Source of the DNA: Monodelphis domestica
Lineage: Eukaryota; Chordata; Mammalia; Didelphimorphia; Didelphidae
DNA length: 64,000 nucleotides
Assembly (NCBI RefSeq): GCF_027887165.1
Contig: NC_077234.1
Coordinates: 193,322,947 to 193,386,946, forward strand
Direction of reading: 5' to 3'
Each line of letters starts with the position of its first letter. Positions within the stretch are counted from its first letter, which is position 1. Of this stretch, positions 42,361 to 53,469 are shown piece by piece. The notes under the pieces are model-generated. The model ran no database searches, was not told where the DNA came from, and was given only the letters and a program-made list of their open reading frames with translations. The position numbers and the translations under genes were made by a program.

Positions 42361-43320
42361 TGTAAACCTCAAATTTCCTTAGACTTATAAATGTTTGAAA
42401 TTTCACCATTGGGATATTTCATACTTGGAAAATTTCTTACTGATAGTCTATTTGGAATGGGAACCCCATTGGCATGGGAGGTTCTTTCTCTTCCCTTCTT
42501 AAGATTACTTTAGGACAGAGACCCTTTGCTGAACAATGGAAAGGACTTTGACCTATGCTTAAGCATAGAACAGGAATTTCTTTGAGTCTTGATTGATTTT
42601 AGAATTGATACAATGGAGATACTTGGAATAAATCTCCACCCTATTCAGTCCTAGTAGGATTGAGTAAGGGCTGCAGCCTAGATCAAAATTTAATTATTTC
42701 AATCTCTACCATACTCAAGTTAACAGGATTTAGAAAGGGCTGTAGCAAAGGAGTATAGATTTAATCATTTGAAAATATGACCTTCAACAGACATGTGAAA
42801 AAGCCAGAAACCTCTGGGCGGTCCTGGGTTAAGCGAGAGCCTCCATTGACAGGGAAATTGATGAAGAGTGATTGGTAGATGTGAGGACTGAGGGGAGGCA
42901 ACTTGGATGGTTTCCTTAAAGATAGGAGGGTCTGGAGACTAGAGAAGTGGTTGGAGTTTTTGGTCAGTGTGGTTCCTGGGCTCTGAGAAGGCTTGCTCTG
43001 AAGGAAGCTGAAGGTGGGGGCCTCTGAGACTGTTTCTCCATTTTGGACACGTGAGTAATAGGGACTGATCTTTTTTCTTTGCCCCAGCTATCAAAGGGCT
43101 TGGGCCTTTTGGCCCATCCTAAACAGAAGGGGTATTTAAGCCCTATTCCCTTCTCTCTGTATATATATCTCTAATTCCTTTCTTACTCCTATTGTAATTA
43201 AACTCCAAAAAAGGCTGACGGCTGACTTGAGTTTTTCATTTAGGAATTACATAGCTGATTCCTTGGCGACCTTAAATTAATATATATATATCAGTCTTTT
43301 AAAGTGATTCCCTTGTAACA
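42361..43320 (+). mobile_element. Solo LTR, 960 bases
   Basis: An LTR fossil with TG...CA ends: it starts TGTAAACCTC and ends CCTTGTAACA. ACAG stands directly on both sides (42357-42360 and 43321-43324), a 4-base target duplication. GGGTATTTAAGCCC near 43130 is TATA-like, TGTAATTAAACTCC near 43195 is a polyadenylation-like signal, and U5 follows with GGCTGACGGCTGACTTGAG. No internal viral DNA is present, so the provirus was lost by LTR recombination. The 4-base duplication suits class I ERVs, but family is not settled. Confidence 0.75.
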
Positions 43321-43859
43321 ACAGGGAATATAAATCCACAGGGAGAATTGTTCAAAATCTTTCTTAAAAGCCTAGAAATGAAATGAGCCTAAGATAGCAT
43401 TCTATCACCTGTTTGAGAATTCTTTCATTTTTAAATACATCAACAGATCTATGATCTCAACAATGGGGATAAGCCCTCTCCCAGTGCTGATTGTAGACAC
43501 TTCCCTACCTTCTCATCCTGAATAACTCTTGTCCACATTGTTCTATAAATCCTCCAATAAGAGGGAGAAGAGATGTCTGCCCAAATGCCCTATAGTCCTT
43601 ATCCTAGTTCTAAGAAAGAATAAGATTTTCCATCTGTTATCCTCACTCCCTCACCACATGACTGGCTCATTCCCTTCTCATAGATCTCTTTGACAGTATT
43701 TCTTTAACTGTTTTGTCCATGTGATTCATCATTAGTAATATGTTGCATCCTATTTATGGAGGTCATGTGTCTCTCCATTGCCTTTGGGGAAAATTTTTAA
43801 ATGAATTCTGAAATTCAAATTAGAGTAAGTTATTTCAAGGTATCTTAAGATCAAGGGTT
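43321..43859. other. No gene recognised
   Basis: Unique or unrecognised DNA between the solo LTR and the L1 3' end. Confidence 0.4.
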
Positions 43860-44565
43860 CCTTATGCCCAACGGGCACTAAAAGACTGTCTACCCTTTGG
43901 TCCAGCCATAGCACTGCTGGGTTTGTACCTCAGAAGAGATAATAAGGAAAAAGACTTGCACAAGAATATTCATAACTGCGCTCTTTGTGGTGTCAAAAAT
44001 TGGAAAATGAGGGGATGCCCTTCAATTGGAGAATGGCTGAACAAATTGTGGTATATGTTGGTGATGGAATATTATTGTGGTAAAAGGAATAATAAAGTGG
44101 AGGAATTCCATGGAGACTGGAACAACCTCCAGGAAGTGATGCAGAGTCAGAGGAGCAGAACCAGGAGAACATTGTACACAGAGACTGATACACTGTGGTA
44201 CAATCTAACATAATGGACTTCTCCATTGTGTCAATGCAATGTCCCTGAATAATCTGCAAGGATCTATAAGAAAAAACACTATCCTTCAGGAGAGGATAAA
44301 CTGTGGGAGTAAAAACACCAAGGAAAAGCAACTGCTTCAGGGGTGCAGGGGATATGATTGAGGAGAGATGCTAAATGAGCACCCTAATGAAAATACCAAC
44401 AACAAGGAAATGGGTTCGGAATAAGGACACATGTGATACCCAGTGGAATCACGCGTCGGCTAGGGGAGGGGTGGCGGGAGGGGGGGCAGGAAAAGAAAAT
44501 GATCTCTGTTTCCAATGAATAATGTATGAAAATGACCAAATAAAATAATGTTTAAAAACTAAAAA
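43860..44565 (+). mobile_element. L1 LINE 3' end (ORF2 C-terminus and 3' UTR)
   Basis: The clearest marsupial L1 tail of the window. The last ORF2 codons survive as an open frame (43923-44213) with KDLHKNIHNCALCGVKNWK, MRGCPSIGEWLNKLWYM and CGKRNNKVEEFHGDWNNLQE. The 3' UTR has ACCCAGTGGAATCACGCGTC and a G-rich block GGAGGGGTGGCGGGAGG at 44464, and ends AATAAAATAATGTTTAAAA. Little diverged, so one of the younger L1s here. Confidence 0.88.
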
Positions 44566-44799
44566 AAGAGTGGGTGGACGGGTGGGAGAGAAATAATGTG
44601 ATTATTGTAACCAAGGAATAATGTTCTAAATTGACTAAATAAACTTATTCAAATGGGAAAAAAATCACACCAATTCATATTACAATTTAGGATCCTAGAT
44701 TTAGATATGGAAGGGACCTGAGAAGCCTTTGTTTTAGAAATTAAGTGACACCTCTCTGAGATTAACTTCTATTCACACCGTTTGAGGAAAAATCAAGTC

Positions 44800-45065
44800 T
44801 AATATTAAATAAACTATTAGAAAAATAGGTAAAGCAAGAATTCTACAAAATTCCTTTTATGACACAAATATTACACTGATACCTAGATCAGAAAAAGTGA
44901 AAACAGAATAAACAAAGAAAAAACTAAAGAACAATTTCCTTAGTAAGTATTGATGCAAAAAATATAAACTACTAACAAAGAGGTTATAGCAATATCATAA
45001 AGATCATACACTATATACAAGTGGGATTTATGAACACTATTGCAATTAGCATTCCTTTAAACCTC
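44800..45065 (+). mobile_element. L1 ORF2 relic fragment
   Basis: GAATTCTACAAAATTCCTTT, TATGACACAAATATTACACTG, TAGATCAGAAAAAGTGAAAAC and GTATTGATGCAAAAAATATAA match the RT-proximal part of L1 ORF2, also seen at 36600-36720. The frames are closed. Confidence 0.65.
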
Positions 45066-45359
45066 AAGGCAACTAAATGTCTCTCATTGGATTTTATATT
45101 TGTTTATTGATTATGACTCAGTTAAGAACTGCTGATAACCTGTATGACCCGAGAGAAAGGCAGAATCATGTTCCCAAGAACTTCTAGACGCTTCATTACT
45201 TTGGCCTCTGAGGGCAATTGTCAGACACTTAAATTAATTATGGATGATATTACTTCATAGTCATATAGTTTCACTCAGAGAAAAATTATATTAAAAAGAT
45301 TGGACTTTGCCCCCCAAAGCAGCCTGACTATAAAAAATTTCCCCAAATCAATTCAGACC

Positions 45360-45402
45360 CTTCAATTCTGCATTCAACTCTCTTCAATTCTGCATTCAAC
45401 TC
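45360..45402 (+). repeat. Short tandem duplication (2 x about 21)
   Basis: TTCAATTCTGCATTCAACTC occurs twice in a row. Confidence 0.9.
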
Positions 45403-45439
45403 ATTGCCCAGGACAGGCATTGCAAATGAATCAACTCAA

Positions 45440-45632
45440 TAGGTCATAAGAACATAGGTTAGAAGCTAGAATGGAAGCCAGAGTCCATCTAGTCTAATTC
45501 CTTCTTTTAATATACAAAGAAACAAATATGAAATGACTTGCCCATAGTTATGTACTCAATATCAATGGTATATGTGGGTCAAAAGTCTTTCTGCCTCTGC
45601 CTCTACTCCATCTACTAAGTGACACTACCTCC
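45440..45632 (-). mobile_element. MIR-type SINE
   Basis: GAGTCCATCTAGTCTAATTCC, AATGACTTGCCCATAGTTA, GTCTTTCTGCCTCTGCC. Confidence 0.6.
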
Positions 45633-45759
45633 AGTTGGACCAGCTATCCAACTTCATATTGTAGTCTGCACAATGATCATTTTCCATTCATTTAGTTTTT
45701 TACGTGTGATTTATTAGACTGATCTCTTTGAGTAATCATGGATGTCATTCAAGAAGCAG

Positions 45760-45782
45760 TATATATATATATATATATATGA
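45760..45782. repeat. (TA)n microsatellite
   Basis: About ten TA units. Confidence 0.9.
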
Positions 45783-45809
45783 ATATACACTCTCCAAGAG
45801 ACACTTATC

Positions 45810-46035
45810 AATCAACGTACATCAGCACTTTATAACTTTTTAGAGAGTTTTCTAATTCTAACATTGAAAGGTTAAATAACTTGTCCAAGGTCACAGAGCC
45901 AATATCAGTTTCAGGTCCAATCCCTCATTTTATGGATAAAGAATGAAACCTAGTAAAGCGAAATGACTGGCACATATTCATCTAGCTATATAGTGTTCAA
46001 ATCTGCGCTTGCCTCGAAGCCTTCCTGACTCTGCA
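45810..46035 (-). mobile_element. MIR-type SINE fragments
   Basis: CACTTTATAACTTTTTAGAG, AACTTGTCCAAGGTCACAGAG, then a second reversed piece with CTCATTTTATGGATAAAG and GCCTTCCTGACTCTGCATC. Two copies or one rearranged copy. Confidence 0.55.
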
Positions 46036-46257
46036 TCCCTCTAATACTTCAGAGCTTCAAGAAGTCAACACAGTATAATTAACAATAGGATCAGCTGAAG
46101 AACATGCCTATTAGGATCTTTCTCTTCTAATTGGTCCCATATAGGAAGACATCTATAACAGTGAATATCCTTGAACAACCTATCTAGATAAATATGTATA
46201 TATGTATGTGAATAAATATGTATACATGCACATATGTTCAATGTGTATATGTAAATA

Positions 46258-46272
46258 TAGATAGATGATAGG

Positions 46273-46369
<97 letters not shown>

Positions 46370-46418
46370 GGATGGAGGGAGGGAGAGAGAGAAAGAGACA
46401 GAGAGAGAGAAAGAGACA

Positions 46419-46509
<91 letters not shown>

Positions 46510-46512
46510 CAA
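46258..46512 (+). repeat. GATA/GACA/GATA then (GA)n compound microsatellite
   Basis: A block of GATA units, about nine GACA units (46276-46311), about 15 GATA units (46312-46370), GATGGATGGAGGGAG, then AGAGACAGAGAG grading into pure GA up to 46500. Low-complexity open frames on both strands here are artefacts. Confidence 0.97.
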
Positions 46513-46514
46513 GT

Positions 46515-46768
46515 AGGTGTCACAGTGGATAGAATAACAGATCTGAAGAAGTCAGAAAGACTCATCTTCCTGAGTTCAAATCTGACCTCAGACATTTACT
46601 AGCTATATGACCCTGGGTAGGTCACTTAATCCTGTTTGCTTCAGTTCCTCATCTATAAAATGAGCTGGGGAGGGACATGACAAACTGCTCTGGTATTCTT
46701 GCCCCAAAAATCCAAATGGGATCACCAAGGATCAGAGACAACTGAAACAACCGAACATCAACAAAAGA
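46515..46768 (+). mobile_element. SINE-A
   Basis: GTAGGTGTCACAGTGGATAG head, TGAGTTCAAATCTGACCTCAG, GACCCTGGGTAGGTCACTTA, TAAAATGAGCTGGGGAGG, end ACTGAAACAACCGAACATCAAC. It directly abuts the GA microsatellite. Confidence 0.9.
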
Positions 46769-47329
46769 TAGATAGATCAGTCCTTCTTTAGGGTTATGTC
46801 TGCTTGCATTAATCAAGGTATTGTGTATGATTTTAACACATGCATGAGATTTCTTGTTGAAATAGTCTTTAAAGCTTTTATTCTACCTAGTCAAATGTCT
46901 ACAAGCCAAAAGAATTTGACCCTAGCCTTAGTTGTCTACCTAATTTTCTTCCTGGCTCTGGAACCAGTGACTTCATCTTTGATGGCTCCAGTTTGTTCTG
47001 TAAAGCCTTCAAAGAAAGGCTCCTTGCAGCCCTTGAATTCAGTGAATTTCTATGTCTCTTTTGGTAGTTCAATAACATCTGCAGAAGATATTTGAAGGTA
47101 AATGCAGCACTTAATTACACATGATAATAGGAGCAGTGATTCATAATTGAAAACAGAAGCAGCTTTGGCAGGTGTAGGGATGTGAATTGTTGTGGGGAGG
47201 GAAGAAAGTGGAGAAGGTTTATTGCTATTTTGGATTTTTATGCTTTTGTTTGGAGCAGATTGATGCTACTTTCAAATCCCATTTTGATATGGCTAACATA
47301 ATACCACCTTAATATTTGTAGGTTGTTTT
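46769..47329. other. No gene recognised
   Basis: Unique DNA. A 99-codon plus frame at 46796-47095 has no recognised domain and I regard it as chance. Confidence 0.4.
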
Positions 47330-47495
47330 TACTTTTCAAAATAAACAAATTTCCAAATAGATATTTTTATATCTGTTTTCTCATTTAGTCCTCTCAGAAA
47401 TATTCTAAGGTAGCATGATTGGATAGTTTTATTCTCATTTTACAACTGAGAAAACTGAGGCACAGAGGGTTGTGCCTTAAAGTTACATAGCAAGG
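47330..47495 (-). mobile_element. MIR-type SINE
   Basis: TCTGTTTTCTCATTTAGTCC, TTCTCATTTTACAACTGAG, AAAACTGAGGCACAGAGGG. Confidence 0.65.
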
Positions 47496-47499
47496 CAAT

Positions 47500-47632
47500 G
47501 TAATATAATAAAAGGAATATCAGCTTTAGAGCTATGAAGGTCAAGGATCAAGCTCTACCAACTGTGTCTTACTGTGTGACCAAGTAATTTTGCCTTTTAG
47601 TTTGCTCACTTATATAATGAGATGAGTAAGTT
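47500..47632 (+). mobile_element. MIR-type SINE fragment
   Basis: ATAATAAAAGGAATATCAGC, CTTACTGTGTGACCAAGTAA, CTCACTTATATAATGAGATG. Confidence 0.55.
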
Positions 47633-47636
47633 ATAA

Positions 47637-47672
47637 ATACACACACACACACACACACACATGTGTGTGTGG
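47637..47672 (+). repeat. (CA)n(TG)n microsatellite
   Basis: About 11 CA units followed by ATGTGTGTGTG, a short palindromic switch. Confidence 0.9.
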
Positions 47673-48058
47673 GGGGCAACTAGGTGGCACAGTGGATAGT
47701 ACTGGACTTAGAATCAAAAAGATCTGAGTTCAAATTTGGCCTCAGATATTTGCTAGTGAAATAGAAAAGGCTTGTCCTGCAAATCCTTGATTTTGCAGAT
47801 CAGGTCCCCAGCTTGTTTCTTGCATGCTTGGCTTACAAGTCCTCTCTCTCTTCATGTCTCTACCACACTAGGTATATGACTCTGGGCAAATCAACCCCTA
47901 CTTGCCTCAGTTCCTCATCTATAAAATCGGAACACACTAAGGAAGGAAATAACAAGCCACTCCTATCTTTGCCAAGAAAATTCCTTGGACAAAAGAAAGT
48001 CCCATGAGGTTACATAGAGTTGGGCATGATTCAAATGATTGAACAAGAACAATATAAA
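47672..48058 (+). mobile_element. SINE-A split by an LTR-like insert
   Basis: The first part is GGGGCAACTAGGTGGCACAG to CCTCAGATATTTGCTAG (47756); the second starts at 47872 with GTATATGACTCTGGGC and ends ATTCAAATGATTGAACAAG. Removing 47757-47871 restores the SINE without loss or gain. Confidence 0.85.
47757..47867. mobile_element. 111-base LTR-like insertion (TG...CA, 4-base TSD)
   Basis: The insert begins TGAAATAG and ends CTCTACCACA, and CTAG stands at both sides (47753-47756 and 47868-47871). TG...CA ends with a 4-base duplication are the mark of a retroviral-type integrase. It is far shorter than a normal LTR, so it is either an internally shrunken solo LTR or a very small LTR element. 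No family can be named. Confidence 0.55.
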
Positions 48059-48279
48059 TGTCTGTAGGTGTATGTGCGGCATGTATCCATGTATGTATAG
48101 ATGAATAGAATGTGGTATGTTTATGCTTATACATACACATGTCCAAGAAAACAGACAATGAAGTCTATTTCTCCTATCTCAGTAAAGGAGGAAGGGATAA
48201 TGATGGCAGAAGGATACATAAATACTGAGATAGTCCCCATTTTAATTGTTTTTTGAGAGTATTATATATCTAGAAATAA

Positions 48280-48530
48280 TAATATCTGGCTTTTGTAGAG
48301 AGCTTAAATTGGCAAAGCACTTACTTTCCATACATTATCTCTTTTGAGCCTCACAAGAAATCTCTGAGAGATATTGTTTTTATTCCCATTTTGCAGTTGA
48401 AAAAAAAAACGGAGGTAGCAGAGGTTAAGTGACTTGCTGAGGATCACAGAATTATTAAGTGTCTGTGGCAGCATTCAAACTCAGGACCTCATGATTCCAG
48501 CTCCAACCCTCTAATATATTCACCTATATA
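48280..48530 (-). mobile_element. THER1-type SINE
   Basis: TTTTGTAGAGAGCTTAAATTG, GGCAAAGCACTTACTTTCC, TTTGAGCCTCACAAGAAATC, GTTAAGTGACTTGCTGAGG. Confidence 0.75.
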
Positions 48531-49220
48531 CACCTGTGGTATAAAAGCCGGAAAGGCAATAATAAACCTTTTTTTAATGAGGGGGACAAACTTTAAAATT
48601 CTCAATGTCAAATTAGTTTGAATCAGTGGCCCCAAAGGGACTAAAACCTTGCTTCTTGGTTCCTTGGGGCTTGGGGGTTTCTCGACTGTGTTTTCTAACA
48701 CACGGTGCTGCTTCTCCTCTATCAAACAGTCCCAAAGACGGTTGGTTCGCAGGGGAAGGAAGCCAGCCTGTGATTACACATTTTGGAGCAGTTGTCCTCA
48801 CGATAAGCCAGAGCTGGGGGATAAGTGAGACTTGTGCCCTGTGCAATAAACATTCTTGGGAAGAGCTGCTCCTCGGTGAAACTCTCCAGTTTCAGAGCAG
48901 CAATGGAGTGATTGTTAGAGACCATATGTGAAAGCTATTCAGACATGTTGAGAAAGCAAACACTGGTGAAGCAGAATAAGATTTCACCAGGTTTGTCCCA
49001 ATTCTAGGAATTTACTCTGCTCCCCACCCCCATCCCACCCAAGCCTACTTTTAAATTGACCTCAGGGTAGCTGTGAACAGGGACAAGAATGCTTGTAATT
49101 TTGCCCCCACTCAAGAATAAAACAATTTCCAAGTCAACATGAATGAAGCGATTTCTGCAAAGAAGACCTGAAATTCGAGACGTAGTAAAGCATAGAAACA
49201 AGAAACTTTTGAAAACTGTT
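48531..49220. other. Repeat-free unique DNA
   Basis: About 690 bases, moderately GC-rich around 48620-48900, without any recognised repeat. The overlapping frames on both strands are not credible as genes. It may be constrained noncoding sequence. Confidence 0.4.
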
Positions 49221-49234
49221 GGGGGGGGGGGGGG
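49221..49234. repeat. Poly-G run
   Basis: Fourteen G in a row. Confidence 0.95.
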
Positions 49235-49249
49235 TCCTTGACCTCACAA

Positions 49250-49350
49250 GCAGTCAGTCCATGGGCTAGTATTTATTGAGCCCCAGTGATATGCCAGGCA
49301 CTTACTGTGCTAAGTGATGGGGGTTCGAAAAAGGCAAAAGACAGTGTTTG
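49250..49350 (-). mobile_element. L2-clade 3' terminus
   Basis: TATTTATTGAGCCCCAGTGA, ATATGCCAGGCACTTACTG and AGACAGTGTTTGCTCTTA. Confidence 0.65.
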
Positions 49351-50129
49351 CTCTTAATATTAGGAAGACAGAATATCTCAAACATTCCACCAATATGGCA
49401 TGATAAACGACTTCCATGTGGGCCCTGAAATGTTGGGTTTTTAAGACACCATTCTATTGGTTATTATCCCCAAATAGCAGCTTTCTTTAATGGTCTATCA
49501 AGACCGTAATGGAGACGTACTAAGGACAACCAAGTAAGATCGGAATTATTTTGACAATATGACGGCAAACTCTTTAGGGCCATCTAGTTATTTGTGGATT
49601 TGGCCAGAACACTGAAACGTTTTGAGACTTTAAACATTGAAATTTGTATCCATTTAATCTTTTTTTTCCTTAGAAAATTAAATTGGATGTGGAAAGTTTG
49701 CGTCTAAGATAGAAGCCAAATTTTTCTCCTGACTAGAATGCGAGGGGGATAGGGGAAATTGGCCTTTTGTATATTTACTTGTGAGTATTGAGACTGGCTT
49801 CATGGTGGGCTATAAGCATTTCCTCTGAGCAAACAGAGGCAGAGCGGCAAACTATGCTTGCTTCAGTACAAAGAAAATAACAGGAACAGACCCTGTGAAG
49901 AATGGCTAACTCAAGGAGAGGTGACTCATTTCCTGGGTGGTAGACCTGTGGGTCACACATTACAATGTGGCGTTGTACTCACATAGGCACTTGGCACTCA
50001 CACAAACAACCAAAGTGTCATCTTAAAATAGCAACAATAAAATTTCCTGCACACTAATTTTTCTTCTAAAAATCAGACTCCCCTCCCCCCCCCCCGCCCG
50101 CCAATCTATACTATTTTGGGTTTAAATTC
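49351..50129. other. No gene or repeat recognised
   Basis: Unique DNA with an 11-base C run at 50085-50095. Confidence 0.45.
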
Positions 50130-50312
50130 TCAAAGAGTTCTATGGGCATGAGGAGGCTGAGTTATGGTTTAAGTCTCACCTCTAATCTTGCTTCCTGTGT
50201 GAACTTGGACAAATCTCTTAATCTCTCTGGGATTCAGTTTACTCAGCTGTAAAATGAGAGGATTGGACTAGATTGTCTCTTCCAGCTCTAGACTTATGAT
50301 GCTATGTATTCC
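50130..50312 (+). mobile_element. MIR/MAR1-type core SINE
   Basis: GTTTAAGTCTCACCTCTAAT, GTGTGAACTTGGACAAATCTC, CAGCTGTAAAATGAGAGGAT, TGGACTAGATTGTCTCTTCC, AGCTCTAGACTTATGATGC. Confidence 0.78.
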
Positions 50313-51174
50313 CATTTTCCCCTCTGCTTACCACAGTCTTGATAATCATGTGTGCCAGGGAGAAATCAGAACTAGTAAGAATCAGCAAGCTACTATTAGA
50401 TTAGAAACTCCTTGAGGACAAGAATTTCATCTTGTTTATTTTTGTATCCCTCCTAAAGAGACTTGCGTGTGTTACACATAAACATAAATGATGCAGAAAA
50501 ATAATGTAGAAAGAATTAATGCAATATTTGCATTTTATGTGTGAAAAAAGAGAGGAGCCAGAAGATAATAGTGAAAATGAGAGTTAAACCACAATTTAGA
50601 GAAAGTCTCTTTATCTTGGACATTGATGCCAAAGGCATTCACATGGAATACATCTCACTGCTACTTTGAAAAACCTGCAGTCATCCTCCATTCCTTGCCC
50701 CATCACACACCCTTCACCACAAGTCCCCGACATTCTCTCTTAGGAACCCTTGATCCCCAGATTAATTCCTTGTGCTGAGCAGTACTCACAAAGTGAGGAG
50801 AATTTCAGCATTGAGTTTCTAAATAGGATCCTTCACCTAATTCCTATGGGACCTAATTGATATCGTAAGGCCAGATTCTGACTTTTAGAAGAGAAAAAGA
50901 TATTTATAGGTTAGATTTTTCACTGTTTCTTCTTATTCTAACCTACTCTTTTGTTCCTCTCTTGTTTTCCCCCTATTTTTTCACTCTTTTTCTCCCCCTT
51001 CTTGTTCATTCATTAACTTCCATTAGCCTTTGTAGGTACAATAACACTCAGAGAATTCTATGAGGGATTAGTGCTGCTTCTTCTGTAGTCCTTAAATGAT
51101 AAATGATAAAGAATCAAGACCATAGAGGATACAAAGAAAAAATAGAGGAATGAGAATATCTTTAAATAATGTCT
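50313..51174. other. No gene recognised
   Basis: Unique DNA. A scrap of L2 end (CTCCTTGAGGACAAGAATTTC) lies at 50408-50430. Confidence 0.4.
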
Positions 51175-51434
<260 letters not shown>

Positions 51435-51809
51435 TAGAGAACTAATTCCCCAGTGAAGAAATTTCCTCTTCCAAGGGAGATAGGCATCTCCTCTACAATT
51501 TACAATCTTAGCTACTTGGGATGCTAAGAGTTAATTGACTTGCTTTGTTTTGGAGGTAGAACTTGTATCCAGGTCTTGCTAACTATGAGACTTGCCCTGT
51601 ACCCACTATCTACACTAACTCTTTAAAACTTTCTTTCATTTGTTTAAAAACACCCAATGACCAGCCTATGACATGTATTTGAAAAGCCAATTCATTGATT
51701 TACTACATCAGTATAAAGACCTGGCATAGGCACTGCAGATGAACAATGAACAGAAGGCTGGATTGTTTTGGGAAATTGTGCAATGCTGCAATAAATTAAT
51801 CAAACATGT
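51435..51809. other. No gene recognised
   Basis: Unique DNA; a decayed SINE-like stretch AGAGTTAATTGACTTGC at 51526 cannot be placed. Confidence 0.4.
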
Positions 51810-52265
51810 TATTAAACAAAGTACCTTGGAATTATGCAATATGCTAGGTGAGGTTCTGGGGATACAAAAGGAAAGTTAAGTACTCCTTGCCCTTGAGGTG
51901 CTTACAATCTAGCCAGAGGACCCTATGGGGTGAAGAGGAGGGGATGGGGAGAATCAGGCAATGCTTCATGTAGCAGATGGTTCCTGAAGTAAGTCTTTAA
52001 GGAACTGAGGGGTTCCAAGAGGCAGAGATCAAGAGGAATTGAAATCCTGGCATGGAGGAGAGCCAGTACAGGAACATGGAAATAAGAGATGGAAAGCCAT
52101 GTATGGGCAAGAGTAATAAAGCCAGTTTTATTCTACCATCGGGTATGAAGAGGAGCAATGTGTATTAAGGCTGGAAATATAGGTCGGGATCAGATTGTGA
52201 AGGGATTTAAGTACCCAACAGAGGGGTTCATGTTTGATCCTAGAAGGAATATAGAGTTTCCTCCT
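51810..52265 (-). mobile_element. L2-clade LINE 3' part
   Basis: GCAATATGCTAGGTGAGGTTC, GCCCTTGAGGTGCTTACAATC, TTCCTGAAGTAAGTCTTTAAG, TGGCATGGAGGAGAGCC, TTGTGAAGGGATTTAAG and TCATGTTTGATCCTAGAAGG. The order matches the L2 at 40510-41100. Confidence 0.7.
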
Positions 52266-52504
52266 GGTAGCACATATGGGTAGCCTTCAGTGTATTTCTA
52301 AATGATGGCTTAAAATTTCAAATAAATGAATGAAAAAGTGATGACATTCACAATAAGTGACCGAAGTAATATCATCCCAGAAAAGTAGACTAGAAAAAGA
52401 AAATCATGACTATTCATATTATGAGCTCTAAGATATGCTGTAGGCAAAGCCTGAGTATTGTCCTGGTTCTAAGGAGATAGAAAAAAAGAAAGACCTCCAG
52501 CATG

Positions 52505-52640
52505 CTAGGAAGATCAGAGAAGTATAACTCTCTTGTTTTACAGATGAGAAAAGAAAGGTCCAGGAAATGAAGTGACTTGTCCAAAGTCACAGAGGTGGTA
52601 AGCACCAGAGACAAGATCCTCTGTGGAACATCTTTGGGAC
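52505..52640 (-). mobile_element. MIR-type SINE fragment
   Basis: TTGTTTTACAGATGAGAAAAG, AAGTGACTTGTCCAAAGTCAC. Confidence 0.65.
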
Positions 52641-52804
52641 TTTGAGAGATAAGGATAAATTTCATGCAGGTTATGAAGGTGAAGCTGGGTTGTGATCTAC
52701 ATTAATTGAGGTAATATTCATATCAATTAATTCACAGATTAGTGAAATCTAATCCATGTGCTAAAGAATAAATATTCTTTTCTGAGTTTGACATGTCACA
52801 TGAG

Positions 52805-52955
52805 TTTTCTAAGTTTTAGTTTCCTCATCTATAAAATGGGTATGATAATACTAAAGAAGGAAATGGCAAACTATTACAGTATCTTTGCCAAGAAAAATCC
52901 AAATGAAGTCAGGAAGAATTGGACACAACTGAACAATAACAATATCTATACTTCC
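52805..52955 (+). mobile_element. SINE-A, 3' half
   Basis: TAGTTTCCTCATCTATAAAATG, GGAAATGGCAAACTATTAC, AGTATCTTTGCCAAGAAAAAT, end AATTGGACACAACTGAACAAT. 5' truncated. Confidence 0.85.
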
Positions 52956-53109
52956 TGCTTCAGGGGGTTCATGTAAGGAAAGTTCTTTGCAAAATGTAAA
53001 GCAATTCAGAAATAGGAGGGGAAAGTGGAAGAAAGAGAGAGTCATCATGTATGTACCAATGTGTCATTCATGAATAAGAGAATTTCAATTCTCACCTGTT
53101 CATCTGTCC

Positions 53110-53250
53110 CTCAATCTAACTGGCAAATAGGGTCAGATTTCATCTGCAGGCTAGTTGTGTGACCATGGGCAAGTCACTTAACACTATTTGCCTAGCTCTT
53201 GTCATTCTGTCCTAGAATTGTTACTAAAACAGAAAGAGGTTGTTTTTTTT
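53110..53250 (+). mobile_element. SINE-B, partial
   Basis: GCTAGTTGTGTGACCATGGG, CAAGTCACTTAACACTATTTG, CCTAGCTCTTGTCATTCTG, AAACAGAAAGAGGTTG. Confidence 0.7.
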
Positions 53251-53261
53251 AATCATCTGCA

Positions 53262-53462
53262 GGCATACCACTGGGTCATAGATTTAAAGTCAAAAGGGAC
53301 CTTAGTGATTATTGGGGTTACCTGCCTCATCTTACAAATGAAAAAAACTGAGACCCACAGAAACTAAATGATTTGCCCAAGGTTACTCACATAGGAAGTA
53401 TTTGAGGCACATCTTTTTGACATTAAGTCCAGCATATTATACATTATGCCATACTTCCTCTG
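53262..53462 (-). mobile_element. MIR/THER1-type SINE
   Basis: AAAAGGGACCTTAGTGATTA, ACTGAGACCCACAGAAAC, TTTGCCCAAGGTTACTCAC. Confidence 0.7.
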
Positions 53463-53469
53463 ATACTTT

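Noticed and set aside
46276-46370. CRISPR-like array of short direct repeats
   Set aside because: Plain tetranucleotide microsatellite without spacers, in a mammalian genome.
46065-46595. 176-codon S/L-rich minus-strand frame
   Set aside because: Translation of the GATA/GACA/GA microsatellite.
46796-47095. 99-codon plus-strand frame, considered as a processed-gene relic on either strand
   Set aside because: Neither strand gave a protein I recognise; no A-tail or target duplication was seen.
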